From Paenibacillus tyrphae (GTDB lineage Bacteria; Bacillota; Bacilli; Paenibacillales; NBRC-103111), in contig NZ_BSDJ01000001.1 in NCBI RefSeq assembly GCF_027925525.1, forward strand, positions 248,001 to 312,000: a stretch of 64,000 nt of DNA. The letters run 5' to 3'. The stretch's first letter is position 1, and the number at the start of each line of letters is the position of its first letter. Shown here piece after piece: positions 33,902-42,579 of this stretch. The translations under genes were made by a program, and so were the position numbers. The notes beneath the pieces are model-generated. The model made no database searches. It was given only the letters and a program-made list of their open reading frames with translations, and was not told the DNA's origin.

Positions 33902-34837
33902 TTAATACAATGCGTTGTCTTTATTGAATCTGCGAACAATGGCATTGGAGGTAATGACGAGCACGAAACCGACGAACGACTGATACAAACCGGCCGCGGT
34001 ACTCATACCGATTTCCCCGGTAAACTTCAGACCCCGGTACACATACGTGTCGATAACGTTCGTAACCGAATACAGCGTTCCCGAGTTGCGCGGCACCTGG
34101 TAGAACAGCCCGAAATCCGCGTAAAAAATACGTCCGATCGCAAGCAGCGTCAAAATGGTAATCAGCGGCGTCAGCATCGGCACCGTAATGTGGCGGATTT
34201 GCTGCCATTTGTTCGCTCCGTCGATCATTGCCGCCTCGTACAGCGACTTGTCAATCCCCATGATGGCCGCCAGATACACGACGCTGTTGTAGCCGATCGA
34301 CTTCCACAGAAAGACGAGTGTCAAAATAAGCGGCCAATACGTCGGGTCGTTATACCACTGCGTGGCGGTAAGCCCGAACGCTTTGGCGATTTGGTTGATC
34401 ATGCCTTTGTCGAAGCTGAGGAAGCTGAATACAAAATACCCGACAATAACCCAAGACAAGAAATAAGGCAGGAACATCCCGGTCTGATACAGCTTGGCCA
34501 GCTTCTTGTTGGCGATCTCCGCCAAGATGATAGCCAGCCCCACGGCCAGAATCAGGCCGATTACGATGAATACGGCGTTATACATCAGCGTGTTCCGCGT
34601 AATGAGAAAAGCGTCCTTCGTGCTGAACAGAAATTCGAAGTTTTTGAGCCCGACCCACTTGCTGTTCACAATGCTGGCCAGAAACCCGTCACGGTGGTAC
34701 CGGTATTCCTTGAAAGCGATAATCGTCCCGGCCATCGGCAGGTAAGAGAAGAAAAGAAACCAGATCGTGGCGGGAAGCACCATGAGAAGCAAGGCTTTGT
34801 TCCGACTGAGATCCTTGAGCACACCCTTCACATTCAT
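33902..34837 (-). CDS. Carbohydrate ABC transporter permease, LplB-like (mannoside locus)
   Basis: An approximately 311-aa permease. The first membrane helix is LLLMVLPATIWFLFFSYLP (about 15-33) and the EAA motif EAAMIDGANKWQQIRHITVP is near 218-237. Start codons cluster here (GTG 34840, ATG 34837, GTG 34828); GAGGGG is better spaced for the last. It pairs with the downstream LplC-like gene. It probably uses a shared MsmX-type ATPase, since none is encoded in the locus. Confidence 0.9.
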   Translation of the reverse strand: MNVKGVLKDLSRNKALLLMVLPATIWFLFFSYLPMAGTIIAFKEYRYHRDGFLASIVNSKWVGLKNFEFLFSTKDAFLITRNTLMYNAVFIVIGLILAVGLAIILAEIANKKLAKLYQTGMFLPYFLSWVIVGYFVFSFLSFDKGMINQIAKAFGLTATQWYNDPTYWPLILTLVFLWKSIGYNSVVYLAAIMGIDKSLYEAAMIDGANKWQQIRHITVPMLTPLITILTLLAIGRIFYADFGLFYQVPRNSGTLYSVTNVIDTYVYRGLKFTGEIGMSTAAGLYQSFVGFVLVITSNAIVRRFNKDNALY

Positions 34838-34860
34838 CACCCCTCGCGTTCAAAGAGACG

Positions 34861-34883
34861 GGGCGAATGAATGCCATTCGCCC
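34861..34883 (-). promoter_or_regulatory. Intercistronic hairpin between binding-protein and permease genes
   Basis: GGGCGAATG (34861-34869) pairs perfectly with CATTCGCCC (34875-34883). No T tract follows. A tandem 12-bp duplication of GCTTCGGTCAAG (34914-34937) lies beside it. Position after the binding-protein gene suggests transcript stabilisation or partial termination. Confidence 0.5.
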
Positions 34884-34963
34884 TGAGTCCCGTTCTTATC
34901 GTTCACCTACAAAGCTTCGGTCAAGGCTTCGGTCAAGAAGCTCTGTTGCCTTTTGAAGCTTGA

Positions 34964-36439
34964 TTATTTTTTGGTTGCTTTCCATGCATCGATTTGACGC
35001 TGTGCTTCTTCCATGATTTTGTCGAGGCCGGCAGCTTTCAGCTTTTGGTTGGCCTGCGGAATAATTTGATCCGGATCGACCGTACCGGTCATCAGCGGCG
35101 CCCAGAATTCTTCTTTGACGTTCTGTACCGCTGCGATTTCGCTCGTCACTTTGGACGGGTCGAAGTTGAAGCCAAGCAGCGCGGCAGGCTTACCGGTAGC
35201 GTTGAATTTCTTGAAGCCATCCCATTTGTCCTTCGGATCGGTCGGGTTCAGATACGTGATCATCAGGTTACCCAGCGAGAACGTCGGCATGTCGTAGTTT
35301 TTCGATTCCGGCAGGTTCTCCATCACGTCGTCGCCGACTTTTTTGTAGTGTACGCCTTCGATCCCGGAGTCGACCATGTTGCGCAGCACCGGATCGGTAT
35401 TCAGCAGGTTCAGGAACTCCATCGCCTTCTCCGGATTTTTGGAGTTCGCCGAAATCGCTTGCATCGAGCCCATAACGGACCAGTTGTAGATGTAAGCCGG
35501 GCTGGCTGGCGTGGAGACGACCGGATATCCGTAGCTTGCCGTCCACAGGTTGTCTGCGAATGGCTGCGTCGTTGCTTTGTCTGCAAACCATTTGCCGGTT
35601 TTTTGAACGTCCGTCGAGGAAACCATCGTTGCCGCTTCCGTAGGAATGTAGCCGGCTTTGTAATATTTGTGCATCGTTTGGAGCGTTTGCTTCATTTCCG
35701 GCGTATCCAGGATGTTGACGACCTTGTAGTCTTGGTTGTCGACTCTGACCGCCATCGGCATTTTCTCGATCACGTAGTCGTAAGGTACGAAGACGCCGTA
35801 GTTTTTGTCGACGGAGAACGGAATAACGCCCGGATCTTTTTCTTTAATCGTTTTCAAGAGCGGCTCCAGGCTTTCCAGCGAGTTGACGTTCTTGATATCG
35901 AGGTTGTACTTGTCGAGCAGCTGCTTGTTGAAGCGCCATACCTCTTGCGCCGGCAGCTCTTTGTTGGCCGGAATGCCATAGTTGTGGCCGTCGACTTTGG
36001 AACCGCTTAAGAAGGCGGGATCAAGCATGTCCTTGATGCCTTTGCCTTGTTTCTCAAGCAGATCGTCGATCTTCATGAACGCGCCTTTTCTTGCGTTCTG
36101 AACGTAATCGAACGCCCAGGAAGACGTGAACATAATATCCATCGGCGTACCGGAAGCGGTCATGACCTGCATCTTTTGCGAGTAATCGCCAAAGTCGATC
36201 ATGTTCATTTTGACGGTAACTCCGATTTTTTCTTTCGTATATTTGCTGACCTCTTCCATGACCCGGTCAACGTCCTTTTGAGGCGTGCCGATCGTATACC
36301 AAATCAGCTCAACAGGTTTGCCCGCGGCGCCTCCTGCGTCCTGCGCGCTATCCTTGCTGCCTCCGCATGCGGTCAGAACGACCGAAGCAGACAGCATGAG
36401 CGCCAGTCCGGCAAACAGGCTTCTTTTTTTCATTTTCAT
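34964..36439 (-). CDS. Sugar ABC transporter substrate-binding lipoprotein (mannoside locus)
   Basis: A 491-aa LplA-type binding protein. The signal has lipobox LTAC (modified Cys near residue 25), followed by GGSKDSAQDAGG. The mature region begins VELIWYTIGTPQKDVDRVMEEVSKYTKEK, typical of family 1 oligosaccharide-binding proteins. It starts the transport part of the locus 149 bp downstream of the yesN-type gene, with GGGAGG before ATG 36439. It would bind manno-oligosaccharides or glycan fragments for the LplB/LplC-type permeases; the ligand is inferred from the enzymes downstream. Confidence 0.88.
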   Translation of the reverse strand: MKMKKRSLFAGLALMLSASVVLTACGGSKDSAQDAGGAAGKPVELIWYTIGTPQKDVDRVMEEVSKYTKEKIGVTVKMNMIDFGDYSQKMQVMTASGTPMDIMFTSSWAFDYVQNARKGAFMKIDDLLEKQGKGIKDMLDPAFLSGSKVDGHNYGIPANKELPAQEVWRFNKQLLDKYNLDIKNVNSLESLEPLLKTIKEKDPGVIPFSVDKNYGVFVPYDYVIEKMPMAVRVDNQDYKVVNILDTPEMKQTLQTMHKYYKAGYIPTEAATMVSSTDVQKTGKWFADKATTQPFADNLWTASYGYPVVSTPASPAYIYNWSVMGSMQAISANSKNPEKAMEFLNLLNTDPVLRNMVDSGIEGVHYKKVGDDVMENLPESKNYDMPTFSLGNLMITYLNPTDPKDKWDGFKKFNATGKPAALLGFNFDPSKVTSEIAAVQNVKEEFWAPLMTGTVDPDQIIPQANQKLKAAGLDKIMEEAQRQIDAWKATKK

Positions 36440-36476
36440 GTTCGCAGATACCTCCCTTTTTCTTTCAAGCAGCCGT

Positions 36477-36490
36477 TGAATCGTTTCAAT
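36477..36490. promoter_or_regulatory. Inverted repeat upstream of the mannoside binding-protein gene
   Basis: TTGAATCGTTTCAA has 5-bp arms (TTGAA/TTCAA) around 4 nt and lies in the probable leader of the binding-protein gene. It faintly resembles a catabolite-repression (cre) site but lacks the central CG register. Could be a half-conserved operator. Confidence 0.3.
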
Positions 36491-36588
36491 GGCTACCTTT
36501 ACATTAACTCAAGAAAGCATTTACAAATAGGCAAGAAACTAAAGGTATGCTGTACAAAATAAAGAAAGGGTCTGCCGTTTTTCACCCT

Positions 36589-38112
36589 TCACAGCAGCCC
36601 CTTGTAATCCGTCGGAGAAATCCCGACATATTTTTTGAATTGTTTGTAAAAATAACTGGTTTCCCAATACCCGACGGTTTTGGCGATTTCCTGAACTTTC
36701 AGATGCGTCTCCTTCAATAACGTCTTCGCCTTCTCGATGCGGTACTTGTTGATATACTCCGTAAAGTTCTCGCCCGTCTCCTTATGGAACAGGTGGCCGA
36801 GATACACCGGATGAATATTGAACTGCCCGCTGAGCGTCTTCAGCGACAGCTCTTCGGCATAGCTGTCGTGAATCAGCTTCAGCACCTGCTGAATGACGGG
36901 GCTGCGGACGTCCTGGATCAACGAATCGACGGTTAGGCCCGCCACCGTCTTCACGGCGTCGGCCAGCCGATCCACCGTTCCGGCATGCAGCACGCGGTCG
37001 AAGGCTTCCTGATACAGCTCGGACGAATCCGTATGCTTAATCGCTTTCAGCTCCATCTTGAAGCGGATCATCAGCTCGATGGAGATTTGCTGGAGCCGGG
37101 CGGGCGTCATGCCCTCCTGCGCCAGCAGCCGCTCGTAATCCTGATCGATGCGGGCGAGTAAGCTATCTTTATCTTTGGCTAAAATAAGCTTGGAATATTC
37201 CGCCCACTCCAGCGGAAAATCGAGTCCGGCCGTCTCGCCGGAAACGGCGACCTCTTCATAATCCAGAATGTCGCAGCCCTGATAAAGCAAGAAAAACTCC
37301 TGCGCCTTCTTCGCATGCGCGTAGCTTTGCGCTGCCTCGTAAGGCAGCCGCTCCACGCTGCCGAGCGAAATGCGGCAAGAGCGGGAAGCCGCGGCGCAAT
37401 CGGCCTTTATCCGGGCCAACATCTCAAGCGCGGCGCGCTTGCCCTCCGCCGGTTCGTCCAGCGTAAAGACGACGACCAGCTCGCCGTCCATATTATGGAA
37501 CGGAATGGCCGACAAGCCCGGCAGCCTCTGTTCCGCGGCGAGGTCGGCGTCTCCCGCGTCCCCCTCCGGAAAACGGACGAGCGCTACAAGCACATAGGGA
37601 CGGTTCAGCTGCAATTGCAGCAGCTCGGCACGCTCGTCGAATTCGTTCGGCGCAATCTGGCCGGTCAGCCACCGGTGCATAATATGCTCCTTCAAAATGC
37701 GCATGTCCTGTTCGCCCAAGACGCGCTCGGCTTGCGCAGCGTTCAGCTTGTCCGTCGTCGTGGTCAGCGTGGAGCGAAGCTCCTGCACGTCGATCGGCTT
37801 GAGCAAATAATTTTCGATCCCAAGCCGCATGCCTTCCTTCAAATAATCGAACTCGTTGAAGCCGCTCAGGATGATGACCTTGAGGCCCGGATTCCATTCG
37901 CGGACAGCGCGGACAAGCTCCAGCCCCGTCATGACCGGCATCGAGATATCCGTTATCAGAATGTCGGCGGGCGTTCGCTTCAAGGCGTCCAGCGCCTTCT
38001 GCCCGTTCCCCGCGTGACCGACGATTTCGAGCCCCAACGCGGCCCAGTCGATAATATCGTACAGCCCTTCAATAATGAAAGGCTCGTCATCCACCAAAAA
38101 CACTCTATACAT
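36589..38112 (-). CDS. Response regulator, YesN-like (REC + AraC HTH)
   Basis: A 507-aa transcription factor. The receiver domain is at about 1-120 with acidic pair DDE (9-11), phospho-acceptor Asp54 in ILITDISMP, and LKPI (Lys105). A long linker domain follows, then a C-terminal AraC double HTH (about 405-507; LSLKTLSGQFNIHPVYLGHLFHKETGENF and VQEIAKTVGYWETSYFYKQFKK). It probably activates the adjacent binding-protein/permease/GH genes. Its start overlaps the kinase gene by 8 nt, so the pair is co-translated. Confidence 0.9.
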   Translation of the reverse strand: MYRVFLVDDEPFIIEGLYDIIDWAALGLEIVGHAGNGQKALDALKRTPADILITDISMPVMTGLELVRAVREWNPGLKVIILSGFNEFDYLKEGMRLGIENYLLKPIDVQELRSTLTTTTDKLNAAQAERVLGEQDMRILKEHIMHRWLTGQIAPNEFDERAELLQLQLNRPYVLVALVRFPEGDAGDADLAAEQRLPGLSAIPFHNMDGELVVVFTLDEPAEGKRAALEMLARIKADCAAASRSCRISLGSVERLPYEAAQSYAHAKKAQEFFLLYQGCDILDYEEVAVSGETAGLDFPLEWAEYSKLILAKDKDSLLARIDQDYERLLAQEGMTPARLQQISIELMIRFKMELKAIKHTDSSELYQEAFDRVLHAGTVDRLADAVKTVAGLTVDSLIQDVRSPVIQQVLKLIHDSYAEELSLKTLSGQFNIHPVYLGHLFHKETGENFTEYINKYRIEKAKTLLKETHLKVQEIAKTVGYWETSYFYKQFKKYVGISPTDYKGLL

Positions 38113-39913
38113 CGGATTCTCCTGCTCCTTCCTTTTCCGGGAACCACACCGTCACGGTCGTACCAACCCCGGGCTTGCTCTTCAGCTCCATCCCGGCCCT
38201 ATTTCCATGCAGCAGCTTGAGCCGCTCGTAGACGACCCGCAGTCCGAACGAGCCGCCGATCTCTTCGGGCGCTCCGAGCGCTTCCTTGATTTCCTCAAGC
38301 CGCTGCGGCTCGATCCCACTGCCGTTGTCCTCCACCCGGACGCGAATCGTCCCGTTCTCCCGGGAGAACCGGATGACGGCGCGGTTATCGTCCCGGTCCG
38401 ACTCAATGCCGTGAACGATGTAGTTTTCGATGATCGGCTGGAGGAACATTTTGACGACGGGAATCCCATACAGCTCCCGGTCGCATTCGATGGCGTAAGT
38501 AAATCGATCTTTATACCGGATACGGAACAGCTCCAAATACAGACGGCACGCCTCCAGCTCGTCCTTGAGCGTATAGACGGCCTTCTGCTGCACCACGTTG
38601 CGGAACAGCGCCGACAGGCTGAAAATCATCTCGCCTACGTCATGCGCGCCCTGGGAGATCGCCCGCATCCGGATCACTTCGAGCGTGTTATATAGAAAAT
38701 GCGGATTAACCCTCGCCTGAAGCGCCGCGAATTCCGTATGCTTTTGCCGGATTTCCGCTTTGTACACCCGCTCGATATAGCGGTTCAGCTCGTCCAGCAT
38801 ATCGTTGAAGCTGCGGGAAATTTGGCCCAGCTCGTCTTCCTTCGGCTCGATGATGCGCGAGGTCAGGTCTCCGGTCTCTACCTTTTTCATAAATCGGATA
38901 ATTTTGTTCGTCCGCTTGGCGAAATTGATCACGACGAGCGACGGAAACAGGATGGCAATCAGAATACCCAGCACGCTGGCGATGATGATCGTCCGTCTCC
39001 AGCCCTGGGAAGCGGCCGCGATCTCCTGCTTCGGAATCGTACCGACCACGACGTAGCCCGCCTGGTTTTGCGCCAGCGTCGTAATATACGATTCCTGCTC
39101 CAGCATGCCCGTCTCCTGCTGAATTTGGTTCATATAAGGATAAGACTTGCCGTAATACGTGCCCGAGGAATCGAAAATCACATTGCCGTCCGGGGTCAGC
39201 ACGAGAATGGTCCCCTTGAGCGTCTCTTTGTAGCTGGCCAGCGACTTCCAAATGCCGTCGGAATCGAAATAGATCAAAAGCTGCCCGATATATTTCAGCG
39301 AATTTTTGTCGTTCATGACCGCCCGGACGGCAAACAGCCGGGGGTCCCATTGATCGATTTCCTTGCGTACCCACGGATTGGGGACGGAGACGTTCTTGTT
39401 GTCCAGCGCCATCGCGTCCGGGACATACGAGTGGACGGCATTGGTCACATGAAGCTTCGCCGATTTTTGTCGGTTATACACATACAAGGACTGCTTCTCC
39501 GCGCTGTACAGCATCAGATTCCGGATATCCGGATCGTCCTCAAGCCGGTTGGCAAAATAGGACAAGCCGTACGGAGCGACATCTTCTTCATAATATCGGT
39601 TCAAACCGTGCTCGATATAATCCCGAAAATCATGCTGCAGGAAATACGAGATGTCCGCAACCAGCCTCGGATCGCGGTATACGCCAAGCACCATCGATTG
39701 CACCGACTCGTATTTTTCGCTCAAAAATGCGTTTACGCTTTCCATCGCCTTCTTCTGGTTGTCCATCTCCCGCTGTACGACAGATTGCGACATCACGTGA
39801 TACATCAGGTACGAGAGCGTGATGATGGTCAGAATCGTAATGAGGGCAAACGAAAGCAGCAGCTTCATGAACAAGTTGTTTTTAATGTATCTCCGGTATA
39901 CGCTTCCAATCAT
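38105..39913 (-). CDS. Sensor histidine kinase, YesM-like
   Basis: An approximately 602-aa membrane kinase. The first membrane helix is at about 15-40 (LLLSFALITILTIITLSYLMY). A Cache-type extracellular sensor follows (about 45-300), then a second helix near 305-330, HAMP (about 330-385), and a His_kinase domain with phospho-acceptor His in QARVNPHFLYNTLE. The HATPase has EDNGSGIE and GSFGLRVVYERL. ATG 39913 is preferred over GTG 39922 because AGGGGGTGG lies just upstream. It should sense an external sugar and signal to the overlapping YesN-like regulator. Confidence 0.9.
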   Translation of the reverse strand: MIGSVYRRYIKNNLFMKLLLSFALITILTIITLSYLMYHVMSQSVVQREMDNQKKAMESVNAFLSEKYESVQSMVLGVYRDPRLVADISYFLQHDFRDYIEHGLNRYYEEDVAPYGLSYFANRLEDDPDIRNLMLYSAEKQSLYVYNRQKSAKLHVTNAVHSYVPDAMALDNKNVSVPNPWVRKEIDQWDPRLFAVRAVMNDKNSLKYIGQLLIYFDSDGIWKSLASYKETLKGTILVLTPDGNVIFDSSGTYYGKSYPYMNQIQQETGMLEQESYITTLAQNQAGYVVVGTIPKQEIAAASQGWRRTIIIASVLGILIAILFPSLVVINFAKRTNKIIRFMKKVETGDLTSRIIEPKEDELGQISRSFNDMLDELNRYIERVYKAEIRQKHTEFAALQARVNPHFLYNTLEVIRMRAISQGAHDVGEMIFSLSALFRNVVQQKAVYTLKDELEACRLYLELFRIRYKDRFTYAIECDRELYGIPVVKMFLQPIIENYIVHGIESDRDDNRAVIRFSRENGTIRVRVEDNGSGIEPQRLEEIKEALGAPEEIGGSFGLRVVYERLKLLHGNRAGMELKSKPGVGTTVTVWFPEKEGAGESDV

Positions 39914-40034
39914 TCGTCCCACCCCCTGCTGCCGTTCCTACGCTACGATCCCTAAATTATAGCATGTCTGAAAATGAATCGGGAAATGTTCCAAAATAGT
40001 TCAAAAGTTCGATTTTTCACAAACGAATTCTCGG

Positions 40035-40056
40035 GATCACTGTGATCTAGATCATA
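40035..40056. promoter_or_regulatory. FNR/CRP-like palindromic site upstream of cydA
   Basis: GATCACTGTGATC (40035-40047) is a perfect odd palindrome overlapping TGTGATCTAGATCATA (40041-40056), which matches TGTGA-N6-TCAnA, the FNR/CRP pattern. A lone TTCACAA (40016-40022) nearby resembles half of a Rex site. Since cyd genes are usually induced by low oxygen, an Fnr- or Rex-type regulator is plausible. Confidence 0.5.
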
Positions 40057-40168
40057 TATTCCGGGACAAGCTTTCCTCACAATAGAGATAGACCATGACA
40101 ATCCTCACAACGATCCGTGACGGTTTGCCAAAACAACAGGTTCAGGAGAAAGGTGGAACAGGAATCCC

Positions 40169-41578
40169 ATGGATGTAGTGATGCTCTCGCGCATACAATT
40201 TTCCGCAACGACGATTTTTCACTTTATTTTCGTGCCCATCTCGATCGGATTAGCGCTGATGATTGCGATTATGGAGACGATGTACGTAGTCAAAGGTCAG
40301 GAAGAATATAAACGGATGGCCAAGTTCTGGGGCAAATTGTTTCTGATCAATTTCGCCGTCGGCGTGGTCACCGGGATTTTGCAGGAATTTCAGTTCGGCA
40401 TGAACTGGTCGAATTATTCGCGGTTTGTCGGGGACGTTTTCGGCGCTCCGCTGGCCATCGAGGCTTTGCTGGCGTTCTTCATGGAATCGACGTTTATCGG
40501 CTTGTGGATTTTCGGATGGGAACGGCTGTCGAAGAAGGTCCATCTGGCCTGCATCTGGCTGGTGTCCATCGGTACGACGTTGTCGGCGTTCTGGATTCTT
40601 GCGGCGAACTCCTTCATGCAGCGTCCGGTAGGCTTCGCGGTCAATAACGGGCGAGCGGAAATGAACGACTTCCTCGCTCTGATCACGAACGGCCAGCTGT
40701 GGTGGGAATTCCCGCATACGGTGTTCGGCGCTTTTCTGACCGGCTCCTTCTTGGTGGCCGGGATCAGCGCCTGGAAGCTGCTGAAGCGTCAAGACGTGTC
40801 TTTCTTCAAAAAGTCGTTTCAACTCGCGATCGTGATCGCCTTGATCTCCTCCGTCGCCGTCGCGCTGTTCGGCCACCAGCAGGCGCAGTATCTGGTTGCT
40901 ACCCAGCCGATGAAAATGGCGGCCAGCGAAGGTCTGTGGGAAACGAGCAGCGATCCTGCGCCCTGGACGGTCACGGCGTTCATCGATCCGGTGAAGCAGC
41001 AGAATACGATGGAAATCAAAGTGCCGTATCTGCTCAGCTATTTGTCGTACAGCAAGTTTTCCGGCAGCGTGCCGGGGATGAAAAATCTTCAAGCGGAATA
41101 CGAGCAAAAGTACGGTCCGGGCAACTACATTCCGCCGGTGCGCACGACGTTCTGGAGCTTCCGCATTATGGTAGCGGCCGGCACAGTCATGATTCTGCTG
41201 GGCCTGTACGGCTGTCATCTCGCGGCCCGCAACAAGCTGGAGCAAGCGGGCAAGTGGTTCCTGCACGCGATGGTGTGGGGGATCTCCATGCCGTTCATCG
41301 CCAACACCTCGGGCTGGATTATGACGGAGATCGGCCGTCAGCCGTGGGCCGTATTCGGGCTTATGCGTACCGAGGACGGGGTGTCCCCGAGCGTCAGCGC
41401 CGGGCAGGTGCTGTTCTCGCTGATCTCATTCACCGCCGCCTATACGGTGCTCGCTATCGTCATGGCCTACTTATTCATCCGAGTGATCAAAAAAGGGCCG
41501 AATGCCGTCGATCATGCCGAAATCGCGCATGCGGACGATCCATTCGACAGGGAGGGACAACATGCTTTCTCTAAATGA
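40169..41578 (+). CDS. cydA: Cytochrome bd ubiquinol/menaquinol oxidase subunit I
   Basis: A 469-aa catalytic subunit that oxidises quinol and reduces O2 to water with low proton yield. Haem ligands and motifs are visible: RIQFSATTIFHFIFVP with His near residue 18, TNGQLWWEFPHTVFGAF with His near 185, and the GWIMTEIGRQPW motif with Met near 395 (haem b558/b595/d environment). The short Q-loop between helices 6 and 7 is the Bacillus-type form. ATG 40169 begins MDVVMLSRIQF; a later ATG at 40181 is possible. It overlaps cydB by 17 nt. Confidence 0.95.
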   Translation: MDVVMLSRIQFSATTIFHFIFVPISIGLALMIAIMETMYVVKGQEEYKRMAKFWGKLFLINFAVGVVTGILQEFQFGMNWSNYSRFVGDVFGAPLAIEALLAFFMESTFIGLWIFGWERLSKKVHLACIWLVSIGTTLSAFWILAANSFMQRPVGFAVNNGRAEMNDFLALITNGQLWWEFPHTVFGAFLTGSFLVAGISAWKLLKRQDVSFFKKSFQLAIVIALISSVAVALFGHQQAQYLVATQPMKMAASEGLWETSSDPAPWTVTAFIDPVKQQNTMEIKVPYLLSYLSYSKFSGSVPGMKNLQAEYEQKYGPGNYIPPVRTTFWSFRIMVAAGTVMILLGLYGCHLAARNKLEQAGKWFLHAMVWGISMPFIANTSGWIMTEIGRQPWAVFGLMRTEDGVSPSVSAGQVLFSLISFTAAYTVLAIVMAYLFIRVIKKGPNAVDHAEIAHADDPFDREGQHAFSK

Positions 41579-42578
41579 GCTTTGGTTTATTCTTGTAGCG
41601 GTTCTGTTCGTCGGCTTCTTCTTTCTGGAGGGCTTCGATTTCGGGGTGGGCATGTCTGCGTCGCTGCTGGGCAAAACCGACGGACAGCGCCGCGTACTCA
41701 TTAATTCGATCGGCCCGTTCTGGGATGCGAACGAAGTCTGGCTGCTGACCGCGGGCGGCGCGATGTTCGCGGCTTTCCCCAATTGGTACGCCACGCTGTT
41801 CAGCGGCTTCAATACGCCGCTTGTCGTTCTTCTGCTAGCCTTGATCGGCCGCGGAGTCGCCTTCGAGTTTCGCGGCAAGGTCGACAGCCGACGCTGGAAA
41901 AAGACCTGGGACGGCGTTATCTTCATGGGCAGCTTGCTGCCTCCGTTCCTGCTCGGGGTCGTCTTCGCCTGCCTGCTGAAAGGCTTGCCGATCGACGGGC
42001 AGATGGAAATGCGCGCCGGATTGTTCGATATCGTGAACGTCTACAGCGTCATCGGCGGAGTGACGGTCACGGTGCTGTGCCTCGTGCACGGCCTGATGTT
42101 CACGACGCTGCGGACGACGGGAGACTTGCAGGAACGGGCGCGCGCGCTCGGCGGCCGGCTGCTGATCCCGCTTGCAGGGCTGCTCGCGGTATTCGGGGCG
42201 ATGACCTATGCGATGACGGACGTATTCCAGGTCCGCGGCGCAATTTTGACGGTCATGGCCGTTGCCGGGGTCGCCGCGTTCGTACTGGCCGGTGCCTTTA
42301 ACGCCAAAAAGAAGGACGGCTGGGCGTTCGGCATGACGGGAGCCGTGATCGCTCTGGCGATCGTTGCCGTATTCATCGGACTGTTTCCAAGGGTGATGAT
42401 CAGCTCCATCGACAGCGCGTTTAACCTGACGATCCACAATGCCGCTTCCGGTCCGTATTCGTTAACCGTGATGACGTATGTCGCTTTAGGCCTGCTTCCT
42501 TTCGTGCTCGGCTATCAAATCTGGAGCTACTTCGTCTTCCACAAGCGCGTGCACGAAAAGCAGCATCTGGAGTACTAA
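41562..42578 (+). CDS. cydB: Cytochrome bd oxidase subunit II
   Basis: A 338-aa membrane partner of CydA with the usual eight or nine helices. Family motifs are LWFILVAVLFVGFFFLEGFDFGVG (about 6-29), IGPFWDANEVWLLTAGGAMFAAFP (about 50-73) and RGVAFEFRGK near 97. The GGGAGGGA ribosome site sits inside the end of cydA, so translation is coupled. The next gene (cydD) starts 1 nt after the stop. Confidence 0.95.
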   Translation: MLSLNELWFILVAVLFVGFFFLEGFDFGVGMSASLLGKTDGQRRVLINSIGPFWDANEVWLLTAGGAMFAAFPNWYATLFSGFNTPLVVLLLALIGRGVAFEFRGKVDSRRWKKTWDGVIFMGSLLPPFLLGVVFACLLKGLPIDGQMEMRAGLFDIVNVYSVIGGVTVTVLCLVHGLMFTTLRTTGDLQERARALGGRLLIPLAGLLAVFGAMTYAMTDVFQVRGAILTVMAVAGVAAFVLAGAFNAKKKDGWAFGMTGAVIALAIVAVFIGLFPRVMISSIDSAFNLTIHNAASGPYSLTVMTYVALGLLPFVLGYQIWSYFVFHKRVHEKQHLEY

Positions 42579-42579
42579 C

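Noticed and set aside
36477-36490. Catabolite-repression cre site
   Set aside because: TTGAATCGTTTCAA lacks the cre centre and register; kept only as a weak inverted repeat.
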